Both the position numbers and the translations under genes were made by a program. Shown piece after piece: positions 58,401 to 62,677 of a stretch of 64,000 bases of DNA (positions are counted from its first letter, which is position 1; every line of letters begins with the position of its first letter). A model generated the notes under the pieces. The model was not told the origin of the DNA and ran no database searches. It saw nothing but the letters and a program-made list of their open reading frames with translations. This stretch comes from Strongylocentrotus droebachiensis. Its lineage: Eukaryota; Echinodermata; Echinoidea; Camarodonta; Strongylocentrotidae. The stretch lies in contig JAVYIG010000690.1 in assembly GCA_035222895.1 (NCBI GenBank), positions 186,001-250,000 of the forward strand. Reading direction: 5' to 3'.

Positions 58401-61400
58401 ATCATTAACAATCATTAACAATGCAGGAAAATAACTAATTTAATTTAATGAAAGTTTCTCTTACCGATACAACTGCATCCGTCATCACTGAGGAAGAATC
58501 CGGGACGACAGAGACAGGTATAGCTGCCCTCGGTGTTGATACACTGGTGAGTGGCTGCGCAGCAACTCTGGCCGATGTTACACTCATTCTTATCTAGAAC
58601 AATCAACAGAAAATGAAATCATGTTATAGAAACTACATATGATTAACAACTAAATTATTCATACACCTTGTAAATTTGATGTTTTGGGGTTGTTCGTATT
58701 TAACTCAAGAATGAAAGGATGGACTGGCTGAATTAGGGCCTTTGTTGAATACTTCTAGATGTAAGCTTCAATGTGTCATATTCCCCAGAAATATAAATGG
58801 GGACAAATACATTTTTATCATACATACAAAATTGCCAAAACTTGGTTAAGAGTATGAATAATTTAGTTGTTAACTTTATATTCTGGAATCATCTACAACA
58901 TCAAATGTGAGAAGAAGAAAGGCCAAATTTTATCAAAACAGTAGTTTCTTCTTTTATTTAAGAAAAAAAAAATTAAGACAAATATAATCTTTTAAACAAA
59001 TCGTCACAGAATAGTTGATACATTGTTTATTACATCATGTATTACAGGAATGACCACACCACCCAAGCGTTGATCCTTCATGTCCTTACCTTGGCAATTT
59101 CTTTGATCGGGTGAGAGCTCGAAACCTATAGGGCAGGTACAGACAGGCCTGTTCCATTTCATGGTGCAGTTGAACTGGCATTGGTGGTTCTCACACGGGT
59201 CGATGGGCTCGATGTCGATGATCGCTTGCACTGCAAATGTGTCATCGTAAAAAATATGTAAATACACAGTTAAATATACCCATAGATATGATAGATCGAT
59301 ATGTAAATACTGTGTAAATATATGAATATCTATTGAATTGAATTGAATTTATTCACCACTTTCATAAAAACATAAAAACATACAAAGGCAAAGAATACAA
59401 TAAATTGTTTCTTTCAAACATAGATGAAACTAATAAAATGGAAAATAAACAAAATGGTTGGATCATCAAAAAAGTTACAGAAACTTATAGGTAGATGATG
59501 CTAAAAATGAGTTCATTATAAGATGTATCTGCACGTGAGTTGAAGCTGTATGCATAAGCAGCCTCAACAAGAGCGGATAGATCCTGCAATGAACAAATGA
59601 AAACATGCATCAATTGTTTTATACAAAATATATGATAAATATAAATATATGTGTATGTACATGTTTTTTTACGAAAAATAGGGTACTTGATAATGTGTAG
59701 TGTACTCAATAAGCCTAAATAAGGTCATATTGAAGCATTTAACCAAACGTTCTGGAACAGGTGGTCATTTTTGACAACGCTAACAATCATGCATTATATG
59801 CCTTTAGATACGACCGATATACGAAGTGATACGACCGGTGGGAATCATAGCATTCTACTTACGTTTACATGTCCTGCCGTTTGTTTCAAGCATGTAGTTG
59901 GTGACGCAGCTACAGCGGTACGATCCGACGGTGTTGGTGCATTCCTGCTGACATACGTGGTTCCTGGTAGCACACTCATCAATATCTATGAAAATTAAAA
60001 AGAGGTCAAAAAAGAATTTGTTATTACCTAAAGCTAATAATAATGATAATATTAATGATAATATGCATTGTTTACTCTGGGTAGTTTTGTCAGTATTACT
60101 ACTGTTGCCTCAAGGGCCCTGCAATCATATATTATCCCAGCTTCATGCAATTGAGCTTCCATGATAAGGCACACAAGTATTGTATTATTTCTTCCTAACA
60201 GGTACCCATTTCCTACACTTGGATAAAGAGTGGCAAATGTAGATTAATGTCTTGCAAAAGGACGTTTGTGCCATGGTAGGATTTGAATCGTAGACCATGC
60301 AATCCACAGTCCAGCGACACCTCCACACCTCTTCATAGCAATTCATGAATTCTACTGGGCTTAATATAAAACGTCATATTGTCACCCCAGCTTTAGTAAG
60401 CTACAAGAATGAACAAGCCAAAATCACAAACATAATATTTGAATATAGACCGCTTTATTAACATCAAAGTCTGCAATCTACTAGTATGCTGAAATAAGTT
60501 GGGATATTTCACTTTACTTTCTTTCCTTTCTTTCTCTCCATTACAGCACATAGGAAAATATTTGTGATATGCCCTATGTATGGGTATGGTATATTATTAT
60601 TATTACTGAAAGTTATAACCCAATTCTGGGTTTAAGATTGATATAAAGTCGAATTTAACATAGGATGTTAGACCAGGTCTAGTCTATACAAGCTTTTCCA
60701 TTCTTTAAGGTACAACAACGTGTTTGACTGAATGAGTAGAATTCAAGGAACATTAAGGCCCTCTATTGTACGTACCTTCACAGTTATTTCCATCTTGCGC
60801 CAACCTGTAACCCGTGTTGCAGTTGCAGAAGGCTCTGTCTCCCATGTTGAGACAGGTGTGTTCGCAACCTCCGTTGTTGATGGCACAAGGGTTTGAAGCT
60901 AAAAGGACGCAAAAGATTGGATGAATTATATTACTTGGTGACTGTACAACGTTATGCTCTGGTTGCTCTCTGCTCGACGGCCATGATCCTACACTTACCG
61001 ATTTCTTGAAGTCGACCCTGGACCAAAAGCTAGACCTAACCCTCAACCTAACCCTTGAACCTAACCTGAAGCCCAACTGCGACTGTTACCCTAAACCTAA
61101 CCCTTGACCTGTAGCTTTGATGACATTGAGCCCAAAAGAAGCTTGCATCTGAGCAAATTTTGAAGCTACCACGCAATTATTGCGAGCGAAACATATTGTC
61201 AGACATACAGTTAACAACTAAATTATTCATACCCCCTTATAAATTTGATGTTTTTCGTGTTTTTTTTTCTTTCTGGATTAGGCCTTTATGGAATTAGGGT
61301 CTTAGTTGAATACTAATAAATTGGGATAAAAAATTGTTCACATACTTGTATGAGCTGTCCGAGACACATGTATAGCATGAATAAGTTTCAAAATGTTATA

Positions 61401-62677
61401 TTGTTAATTAAAACTTTGTGTAAGTCAACCAAGGCACCAAACAATCATAATTTGGGATAAGGTACAAAGACAGGAATAGATAAAATTGTGCATAAAATTT
61501 GGGTAAAAGAAAGCAAATACATAGACAAAAAGAGGGAATACATATATTATTCCATTTATGAATAACACTTCCAATACCCGACAAAAGAATAAACATAGCA
61601 ATGGCATTTATACACATTCTTTTACATGCAGTTCATGGTCCATACATACTCATACGCATATATTTCATTTTTATGATATTTGAATAACAAATCACCAAGT
61701 ACCATTTGAAATCATGAGTAACAATATTCATGAGCAACCAGAACAAACTATAAATGCCAGATAAAACAATTTTGGGAGGTTAAATAAAGTCATTATAAAT
61801 GCTTCATTATCATTTTGAAGTATGATATTTCGCAGAGAGATTTAAATCATAAAATAGCTATTCTTTGCATAACAGATAGGTACACTTTCATTTTTGTATG
61901 TAGCATGCAGTACAAATATGATTGTAAAATTGGCAACAAATATTGGAGAATCATGCAAATATGACGAATATGATGAACAATAACATCAGAGAAAGATAAT
62001 GTCAATATAACATTGCAAAGACTTGGGGTCATAGTGGAAAAAAAACATGACAAGAACATGCAAAGAATTCATGTAAACTGTCTATAAAAAAAAAGAATTT
62101 TTATTAGGATTTGATAAGGGTTGTGTATATATAAAATCATGTATGATTCTAACTGCTAACAGACAGGAGTCAGGTGTATAAAGAAGAACTAAGTTGATAT
62201 CATCAACCTGGAAATTAGTTTTATTAGTTATCATATAGTTCATCAGATGGAGGAAGGAATTTTTTATTTCCTTTTTTAAAACAAACTTATAGCAAATTAT
62301 TGATTCTAATTTCACCCCTTATAAAATATATTCCCAAATTGCATCAAATTTTTGAACAGGAATTTAAAATGAATGCCGACATGGAAAGAAAACCTGCTTT
62401 GGTTGATCTTTCCTCTAGATTTTACCTCCAAACTTTCGATGTTCTTGCATACATGCACAGAGATATTATGTAATCATTAAACAAATCGTATGGGACGTTT
62501 AGTGTGCGTGCATTTGTATCAGAGGTGCTGACGAAACTCCGTTGGACTTACGTTGACACGACCTCCCGTCTCCGGCCAGTCTATAACCGGCATGACACTG
62601 GCAGGAGAAGTGACCGTAAGGATGCGAGAGACATTGGTGCTGGCAACCGCCGTTGTTGATTGCGCATCCGTCTTGAG
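31997..62677 (-). CDS. MEGF6: MEGF6-like multiple-EGF protein, 32 exons, C-terminal 1348 residues
   Basis: Exons 1-6 (62677 to 57673) encode EGF modules. Three start D-x-(D/N)-E-C and carry the CxNxxGSYxC pattern of calcium-binding EGF. Exon 7 encodes a Pro/Ser/Gln-rich linker. Exons 8-31 each encode one eight-cysteine laminin-type/MEGF EGF module of 42-45 residues with C-x8-C-x3-C-x-C-x5-C-x6-C-x-C-x8-C. Exon 32 encodes a 22-residue tail and the stop. All internal junctions are phase 1, so the joined coding length (4049 bp) is in frame throughout. This layout (cbEGF block, linker, long 8-Cys EGF run, no membrane span) is that of MEGF6, a large secreted extracellular protein; SREC/MEGF10-type proteins carry a membrane segment that is absent here. 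The 5' exons (signal peptide, EMI domain if present) lie beyond 64000. Splice donors are mostly GTAAGT, GTGAGT or GTATGT. Confidence 0.85.
32880..33008 (-). CDS. MEGF6: MEGF6-like exon 31, EGF module
   Basis: [14 protein letters not shown] then CDCSNGATC ... GAQCEHG. Eight cysteines. Acceptor CACACAG, donor CATG|GTAAGT. Copies of its acceptor side follow at 33127-33395. Confidence 0.88.
33127..33395 (-). pseudogene. Two decayed copies of the exon 31 acceptor edge
   Basis: 33130-33285 and 33285-33395 repeat exon 31's first about 30 bp plus its upstream intron (CAGTTTGGACCAAA, AACAAGGCCATACAGAATAC, CAGTGTTCATACATACAT), with a period near 155 bp. The first copy has a one-base insertion in the coding part and lacks the rest of the exon. 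The second keeps mostly intron. They are not functional exons. Confidence 0.8.
33595..33675 (-). mobile_element. SINE fragment
   Basis: GGAATTAATTCCTACC and CACCTGGGTGGAG match the reverse complement of the SINE middle part seen at 21760-21810 and 38770-38830. Confidence 0.6.
33827..33955 (-). CDS. MEGF6: MEGF6-like exon 30, EGF module
   Basis: [16 protein letters not shown], then [15 protein letters not shown] and GDACTEG. Contains one N-glycosylation sequon (NRT). Donor GAAG|GTATGT. Confidence 0.9.
34023..34345. repeat. Pyrimidine-rich low-complexity tract in intron 29
   Basis: About 320 bp almost entirely C/T on the plus strand (purine in the transcript): CCTCC, CTCTC and TTCTTTTC blocks. 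The long Ser/Phe/Leu-rich plus-strand frame and Lys/Glu-rich minus frame are artefacts. Confidence 0.95.
34358..34486 (-). CDS. MEGF6: MEGF6-like exon 29, EGF module
   Basis: [32 protein letters not shown] and GPECKQ. Donor CAGA|GTAAGT lies only about 12 bp from the pyrimidine tract. Acceptor TTGTACAG. Confidence 0.9.
34560..35784. other. Intron 28: MITE plus a partial duplication
   Basis: 34487-34620 and 35065-35200 share CAAAACACAAAGGGAAATATAG, TTAATGGTTTTCAGAAAGAA and TTTTCAAGGCTTAAATTTTGG, an intronic duplication that starts at the exon 29 acceptor side. ATGCACGC(T/C)..AGTCAGGGG recurs at 35424 and 35717. A family 1 MITE sits at 35455-35650. Confidence 0.6.
35455..35650 (+). mobile_element. 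MITE family 1, copy 3
   Basis: TTAAAGCCCCACTGCACTA at the left end and AGTGCAGAGGGGCTTTAA at the right are imperfect inverted repeats of about 18 bp. 196 bp, non-coding. The clearest copy for defining the family ends. Confidence 0.85.
35785..35913 (-). CDS. MEGF6: MEGF6-like exon 28, EGF module
   Basis: [31 protein letters not shown] and GQNCQF. It has a CC pair (GCCSC), giving nine cysteines, one more than usual. Donor TTTT|GTAAGT. Confidence 0.88.
36052..36140 (-). pseudogene. Decayed copy of exon 28 acceptor half
   Basis: Matches 35860-35950 (ACAAGTACATTCC, GCAGTTCATAC, CACTCTGTAAAAT, GACATTAGTTATGG) with many substitutions. It keeps an acceptor-like CAG but no open exon. Confidence 0.8.
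36438..36566 (-). CDS. MEGF6: MEGF6-like exon 27, EGF module lacking two cysteines
   Basis: [19 protein letters not shown], then [12 protein letters not shown] and GEICDEG. By alignment with neighbours the third cysteine is Lys and the fifth is Leu, leaving six. The splice sites (TTTCAG; GAAG|GTATGT), length (129 bp) and frame are intact, so the exon itself is not decayed. Confidence 0.87.
36698..36921 (-). mobile_element. MITE family 3 (AGTTAACAACTAAATTATTC ends), copy 1
   Basis: Inverted ends GTAAACAACTAATTTATTCAT and ATGAATAATTGAGTTAACTG. The interior is AT-rich with CAAAGGCCCTAATTCAACCA, also present in reverse at 58643-58875. Confidence 0.75.
37135..37268. repeat. Two-unit tandem repeat in intron 26
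   Basis: CTTAAGACACACAC(C/T)AT, TCATAAAGTTCTGTGAGAA and TTCAAGGTTGAA(G) occur twice, about 67 bp apart. Non-coding. Confidence 0.85.
37330..37458 (-). CDS. MEGF6: MEGF6-like exon 26, EGF module
   Basis: [31 protein letters not shown] and GTFCAT. Canonical eight-cysteine spacing. Donor ACAA|GTGAGT. Confidence 0.92.
37962..38090 (-). CDS. MEGF6: MEGF6-like exon 25, EGF module
   Basis: Phase-1 start (D)[31 protein letters not shown] and GALCERG. Acceptor CTTTAAAG, donor AGAG|GTAAGA. Here the adjacent reading frame is longer than the true exon frame, so frame choice rests on the cysteine pattern. Confidence 0.9.
38648..38893 (-). mobile_element. SINE, reverse orientation
   Basis: Tail TTAATAATAATACTAATAAT at the left. 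Contains GGAATTCCTTCCTACCGGTACC, CACCTGGGTGGAGAGTGGCAAATGTAG and a B-box-like region (GGTTTCAAGCC). Same family as 21672-21930. Confidence 0.75.
38921..39049 (-). CDS. MEGF6: MEGF6-like exon 24, EGF module
   Basis: [31 protein letters not shown] and GHNCEKG. The donor AAGG|GTGAGT lies about 27 bp from the edge of the SINE, so the insertion left the splice site intact. Confidence 0.9.
39747..39875 (-). CDS. MEGF6: MEGF6-like exon 23, EGF module
   Basis: [31 protein letters not shown] and GYECNS. Donor TCAC|GTGAGT. A LINE-like tail (GACAATAAAGAAATTCAATCC) ends about 25 bp left of the exon. Confidence 0.9.
39958..40264. mobile_element. 307-bp MITE, hAT-like, with 8-bp target duplication
   Basis: The ends CAGTGGCGGATCCAGG (left) and CCTGGATCCGCGCCTG (right) are inverted repeats with one or two mismatches. 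GGATAGGT flanks both sides (39950-39957, 40265-40272); an 8-bp duplication is the hAT signature. The interior is long G, C and A homopolymers plus AAAATTTTCG/CAAATTTTCGG inverted pieces. Reading frames over it are artefacts. Confidence 0.88.
40548..40970. repeat. Tandem duplication and ATC-rich sequence in intron 22
   Basis: GTATTAcTTCCTATTCCACCAC, TATCTTTCC and ATCACCTGATGTT occur at 40568-40625 and 40755-40815, a spacing near 187 bp. A run of CATCATCATCA follows. Non-coding. Confidence 0.75.
41585..41878 (-). pseudogene. Two decayed tandem copies of the exon 22 donor edge
   Basis: Copies near 41585-41705 and 41706-41840 repeat GTGGTGACCACTTCT, ATACTCATG, CCTTCC(A/T)CT..AGCCATT and ACCAGTCT from 41845-41920. 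In both the donor has changed from GTGAGT to ATGAGT on the coding strand, so neither can splice. A fainter third copy may lie at 41500-41560. Confidence 0.78.
41879..42007 (-). CDS. MEGF6: MEGF6-like exon 22, EGF module
   Basis: [31 protein letters not shown] and GRLCEK. Acceptor TTAACAG, donor AAAC|GTGAGT. Missed by a simple longest-frame scan, but its length, phase and cysteines fit. Confidence 0.92.
42150..42460. repeat. TGACCCCTACACC minisatellite with an exon 21 edge copy
   Basis: Degenerate 12-20 bp units (TGACCCCTACACC, CATGACCCCTACC). 42331-42372 resembles exon 21's donor edge (ACCAAGTAATTACCCAGTTC, CTATGTGCCATC), so the repeat includes part of an exon border. Confidence 0.75.
42483..42611 (-). 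CDS. MEGF6: MEGF6-like exon 21, EGF module
   Basis: [31 protein letters not shown] and GSVCELG. One sequon (NGT). Donor CTGG|GTAAGT, acceptor TAATACAG. Confidence 0.92.
42712..42755. repeat. (CT)n microsatellite
   Basis: About 40 bp of pure CT in intron 20. Confidence 0.95.
43079..43204 (-). CDS. MEGF6: MEGF6-like exon 20, EGF module
   Basis: [30 protein letters not shown] and GRACQQ. 126 bp: one residue shorter than its neighbours between the fourth and fifth cysteines. Donor AAC|GTAAGT. Confidence 0.92.
43391..43700. repeat. Purine-rich low-complexity tract in intron 19
   Basis: About 310 bp of AGAGAG/GGAAAG sequence (pyrimidine in the transcript). The Arg/Glu- and Ser/Leu-rich frames over it are artefacts. 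Confidence 0.95.
43785..43913 (-). CDS. MEGF6: MEGF6-like exon 19, EGF module
   Basis: [31 protein letters not shown] and GVRCHQ. Acceptor ATATAAAG, donor AAC|GTAAGT. Confidence 0.92.
44335..44530 (+). mobile_element. Probable LINE 3' end fragment
   Basis: The frame reads [10 protein letters not shown] and stop, a common ending of LINE reverse transcriptases. It is followed by a short 3' region and AAATAAATTGAAAGTTATTAT. 5'-truncated. Confidence 0.45.
44601..44729 (-). CDS. MEGF6: MEGF6-like exon 18, EGF module
   Basis: [31 protein letters not shown] and GQGCRDG. Donor GACG|GTGGGT is weaker than the others. One sequon (NAT). Confidence 0.9.
45591..45719 (-). CDS. MEGF6: MEGF6-like exon 17, EGF module
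   Basis: [31 protein letters not shown] and DRFCAK. One sequon (NAT). Acceptor CTCTTCAG. Confidence 0.92.
45890..46060. mobile_element. Fragment of a dispersed repeat (AAGGGCAAGTCCACTCC)
   Basis: AAAGGGCAAGTCCACTCC, AAAAATAACTTA and GGCCAGGTTATATGATTTG look like the end of a repeat; a related GGGAGAGTCCACCCTGAG occurs at 54887. Non-coding. Confidence 0.4.
46395..46565 (+). pseudogene. LINE reverse transcriptase C-terminal fragment in intron 16
   Basis: The plus-strand frame [34 protein letters not shown] ends at TAA (46563). This is the conserved C-terminal end of CR1/Jockey-type LINE polymerases (NxWNxLPxxVVxxxSxNxFKxxL). It is 5'-truncated, antisense to the EGF gene. Confidence 0.7.
46750..46878 (-). 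CDS. MEGF6: MEGF6-like exon 16, EGF module
   Basis: [31 protein letters not shown] and GEQCDQG. Donor CAAG|GTACAA, the least consensus donor in the series. Confidence 0.9.
47843..48148 (+). mobile_element. MITE family 2 (TTAAAGATGAAGTTGAGTTC ends), copy 1
   Basis: The inverted ends match CCAGAACTCAACCTTCTCTTTAA at the right. The interior includes CTGGTCATGC, AAGGTTCTGGAATCATCAAAA and AGAAAGATGTATATGG. Second copy at 51937-52288. Confidence 0.8.
48198..48326 (-). CDS. MEGF6: MEGF6-like exon 15, EGF module
   Basis: [31 protein letters not shown] and GQFCTDG. The donor (GACG|GTGAGT) is about 50 bp from the end of MITE family 2 copy 1. Confidence 0.92.
48858..49053 (+). mobile_element. MITE family 1, copy 4, beside a splice donor
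   Basis: TTAAAGCACTACTGTACTTC to ACAGATGGGCTTTGA. It ends about 10 bp before the exon 14 border at 49063. In the transcript it therefore begins a few bases into intron 14. Confidence 0.8.
49063..49191 (-). CDS. MEGF6: MEGF6-like exon 14, EGF module
   Basis: (D)[31 protein letters not shown] and GENCRD. One sequon (NCT). Acceptor TTTGTAG, donor GATC|GTAAGT. Confidence 0.92.
49936..50061 (-). CDS. MEGF6: MEGF6-like exon 13, EGF module
   Basis: [30 protein letters not shown] and GTSCLDG. 126 bp, one residue short in the C4-C5 loop, like exon 20. Confidence 0.92.
50270..50684 (-). repeat. Tandem copies of the exon 12 donor edge
   Basis: Units of about 90-130 bp repeat ACACAGTGTCTCAACAAAAG, TCTACTCACATCTTTCACAGGC and AGTAAAGAGAATA. 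The segment TACTCACATCTTTCACAGGC is exon 12's donor plus its last bases. Copies near 50496 keep an intact GTGAGT donor on the coding strand, copies near 50595 have lost it, and one near 50309 reads GTAAAT. Confidence 0.82.
50685..50819 (-). CDS. MEGF6: MEGF6-like exon 12, EGF module
   Basis: [33 protein letters not shown] and GEACER. 135 bp: two extra residues between the sixth and seventh cysteines. Donor GAT|GTGAGT. Confidence 0.9.
50880..51135. mobile_element. Dispersed repeat, also at 56240-56480
   Basis: ATCGTTTAACAATGTTAAAT, GGCCCTA.GTGTTATCAG, GTGATATGGT and GCAGCATGAGCTA..CCAGGA occur in the same order at 56247-56500. Non-coding. The start abuts an ATAATAATAAT SINE-like tail (50857). 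Confidence 0.65.
51762..51896 (-). CDS. MEGF6: MEGF6-like exon 11, EGF module
   Basis: [33 protein letters not shown] and GDRCQNG. 135 bp: two extra residues in the C4-C5 loop. Donor AATG|GTGAGA. Confidence 0.92.
51937..52288 (+). mobile_element. MITE family 2, copy 2
   Basis: TTAAAGATAAAGTTGAGTTC to CAGAACTCAACCTTCTCTTTAA. About 45 bp longer than copy 1. The frame at 52180-52476 overlaps its edge and is not a gene. Confidence 0.8.
52343..52376 (-). pseudogene. Short decayed copy of the middle of exon 11
   Basis: GGGATTGCATCACAAGGAATGGATCGGATGG parallels 51818-51848 of exon 11 with four differences. It is too short to be an exon. Confidence 0.65.
52597..52725 (-). CDS. MEGF6: MEGF6-like exon 10, EGF module
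   Basis: [31 protein letters not shown] and GPHCSQ. Acceptor ATCTTCAG, donor AAC|GTAAGT. Confidence 0.92.
53127..53255 (-). CDS. MEGF6: MEGF6-like exon 9, EGF module
   Basis: [31 protein letters not shown] and GPRCTDG. Donor GATG|GTATGT. Confidence 0.92.
53318..53385 (-). pseudogene. Decayed copy of the acceptor half of exon 9
   Basis: GATGGGGTTACA, TCCTCCATTCTCACA and GGCATGGTTGCTGGCAGTTC parallel 53175-53236 with about ten differences and small gaps. Confidence 0.8.
54490..55200 (+). pseudogene. 5'-truncated LINE: reverse transcriptase C-terminus and 3' tail
   Basis: The open frame from about 54490 ([54 protein letters not shown]) ends at 54781. This is the C-terminal region of CR1/RTE-like LINE polymerases (YNTRN...GxRSIxYxGxxxWNxL). 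A 0.4-kb 3' region ends in GGAAAATAAA and a GAAAT repeat at 55183-55199. The typical 5' truncation suggests a dead copy. Confidence 0.8.
55397..55630. repeat. (ATC)n microsatellite
   Basis: About 230 bp of TCATCATCATCA with interruptions. The Ser/His- and Met/Asp-rich frames over it are artefacts. Confidence 0.95.
56040..56171 (-). CDS. MEGF6: MEGF6-like exon 8, first eight-Cys EGF module
   Basis: [33 protein letters not shown] and GTICNE. 132 bp, with two residues between the third and fourth cysteines (CTDC) instead of one. Acceptor TGAATCAG, donor GAGA|GTAAGT. Confidence 0.9.
56240..56500. mobile_element. Dispersed repeat, second copy of 50880-51135
   Basis: Same ordered blocks as the other copy (ATCGTTTAACAATGTTAAAT; GTGTTATCAGCGTCAGTGAT; GCAGCATGAGCTAAATCCAG). 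The duplication is dispersed, not tandem. Confidence 0.65.
56605..56690 (-). pseudogene. Decayed copy of the acceptor edge of exon 8
   Basis: ATCAGTATACAAGAACTGAC, AAGTTAGCCTCCCAACAAACT, GATTCAATGA and GAGCTAGTTAG parallel 56125-56200. The acceptor-like AATCAG is retained. Confidence 0.8.
56866..57076. mobile_element. AACCTGTA/TAAAGACC repeat, two tandem units
   Basis: GAAACCTG...AACCTGTACATAAAGACCACC starts near 56866 and 56983, a period of about 117 bp. Each unit ends in the inverted form (GTTCTTTATATACTAG; GGTCTTTATATACAGGTTT). It ends about 17 bp from the exon 7 border. Confidence 0.7.
57094..57198 (-). CDS. MEGF6: MEGF6-like exon 7, linker
   Basis: 105 bp, phase 1 at both ends: [20 protein letters not shown] then [15 protein letters not shown]. 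No cysteine; Pro/Ser/Gln-rich. It separates the calcium-binding block from the eight-Cys run. Acceptor CATTACAG, donor AGCT|GTAAGT. Supported by phase and splice signals only. Confidence 0.7.
57673..57801 (-). CDS. MEGF6: MEGF6-like exon 6, calcium-binding EGF
   Basis: [28 protein letters not shown] and DDGFSCLR. D-x-D-E plus the N and aromatic residue fit the Ca2+ site. Donor AGAA|GTAAGT. Confidence 0.92.
57943..58106. mobile_element. MITE-like GGGCCCCAGTTGCACAAAA element
   Basis: The left end GGGCCCCAGTTGCACAAAACTTA is roughly mirrored by TAAGTTTTATGCAATGATGACCC at the right. Interior CATGGAAACCATGATTTGATT. Non-coding. Confidence 0.55.
58465..58593 (-). CDS. MEGF6: MEGF6-like exon 5, EGF with eight cysteines
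   Basis: [29 protein letters not shown] and SDDGCSCIG. Two cysteines beyond the usual six (SCC and CSC). Acceptor TTCTAG, donor ATCG|GTAAGA. Confidence 0.9.
58643..58875 (+). mobile_element. MITE family 3, copy 2
   Basis: GATTAACAACTAAATTATTCATAC at the left and GTATGAATAATTTAGTTGTTAAC at the right are near-perfect inverted ends. The interior shares AATTAGGGCCTTTGTTGAAT with 36698-36921 (reverse). Confidence 0.85.
59090..59230 (-). CDS. MEGF6: MEGF6-like exon 4, EGF module
   Basis: [32 protein letters not shown] and PDQRNCQ. 141 bp. Lacks the calcium-binding D-x-D/N-E and the GSYxC pattern. One sequon (NCT). Donor CAAG|GTAAGG. Confidence 0.85.
59863..59985 (-). CDS. MEGF6: MEGF6-like exon 3, calcium-binding EGF
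   Basis: [27 protein letters not shown] and TNGRTCK. Full Ca2+-EGF signature. Acceptor TTTTCATAG, donor AAAC|GTAAGT. Confidence 0.92.
60035..60330 (-). mobile_element. SINE, reverse orientation
   Basis: AATAATAATGATAAT tail at the left; CTTCCTAACAGGTACCCATTTCC, GAGTGGCAAATGTAGATTAATG and B-box-like GATTTGAATCG. Same family as 21672 and 38648, more diverged. Confidence 0.65.
60776..60898 (-). CDS. MEGF6: MEGF6-like exon 2, EGF module
   Basis: [26 protein letters not shown] and QDGNNCEG. Six cysteines, the NNGGCEH type common in fibulin/MEGF proteins. Donor GAAG|GTACGT. Confidence 0.9.
61207..61345 (+). mobile_element. MITE family 3, truncated copy 3
   Basis: CAGTTAACAACTAAATTATTCATACC then ATAAATTTGATGTTTTTCGTG and GGGTCTTAGTTGAATACTAA. 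It resembles the left half of 58643-58875 but the right inverted end is missing. Confidence 0.7.
61346..62551. other. Remainder of intron 1, nothing recognised
   Basis: AT-rich. Small minus frames at 61408-61617, 61847-62059 and 62082-62315 have no familiar pattern and no cysteine array. Confidence 0.4.
62552..62677 (-). CDS. MEGF6: MEGF6-like exon 1 of this window, EGF module
   Basis: (A)[27 protein letters not shown] and GDGRSCQ. Six cysteines, same type as exon 2. Acceptor ACGACAG, donor CAAC|GTAAGT. Phase-1 start means more coding sequence lies upstream. Confidence 0.9.
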
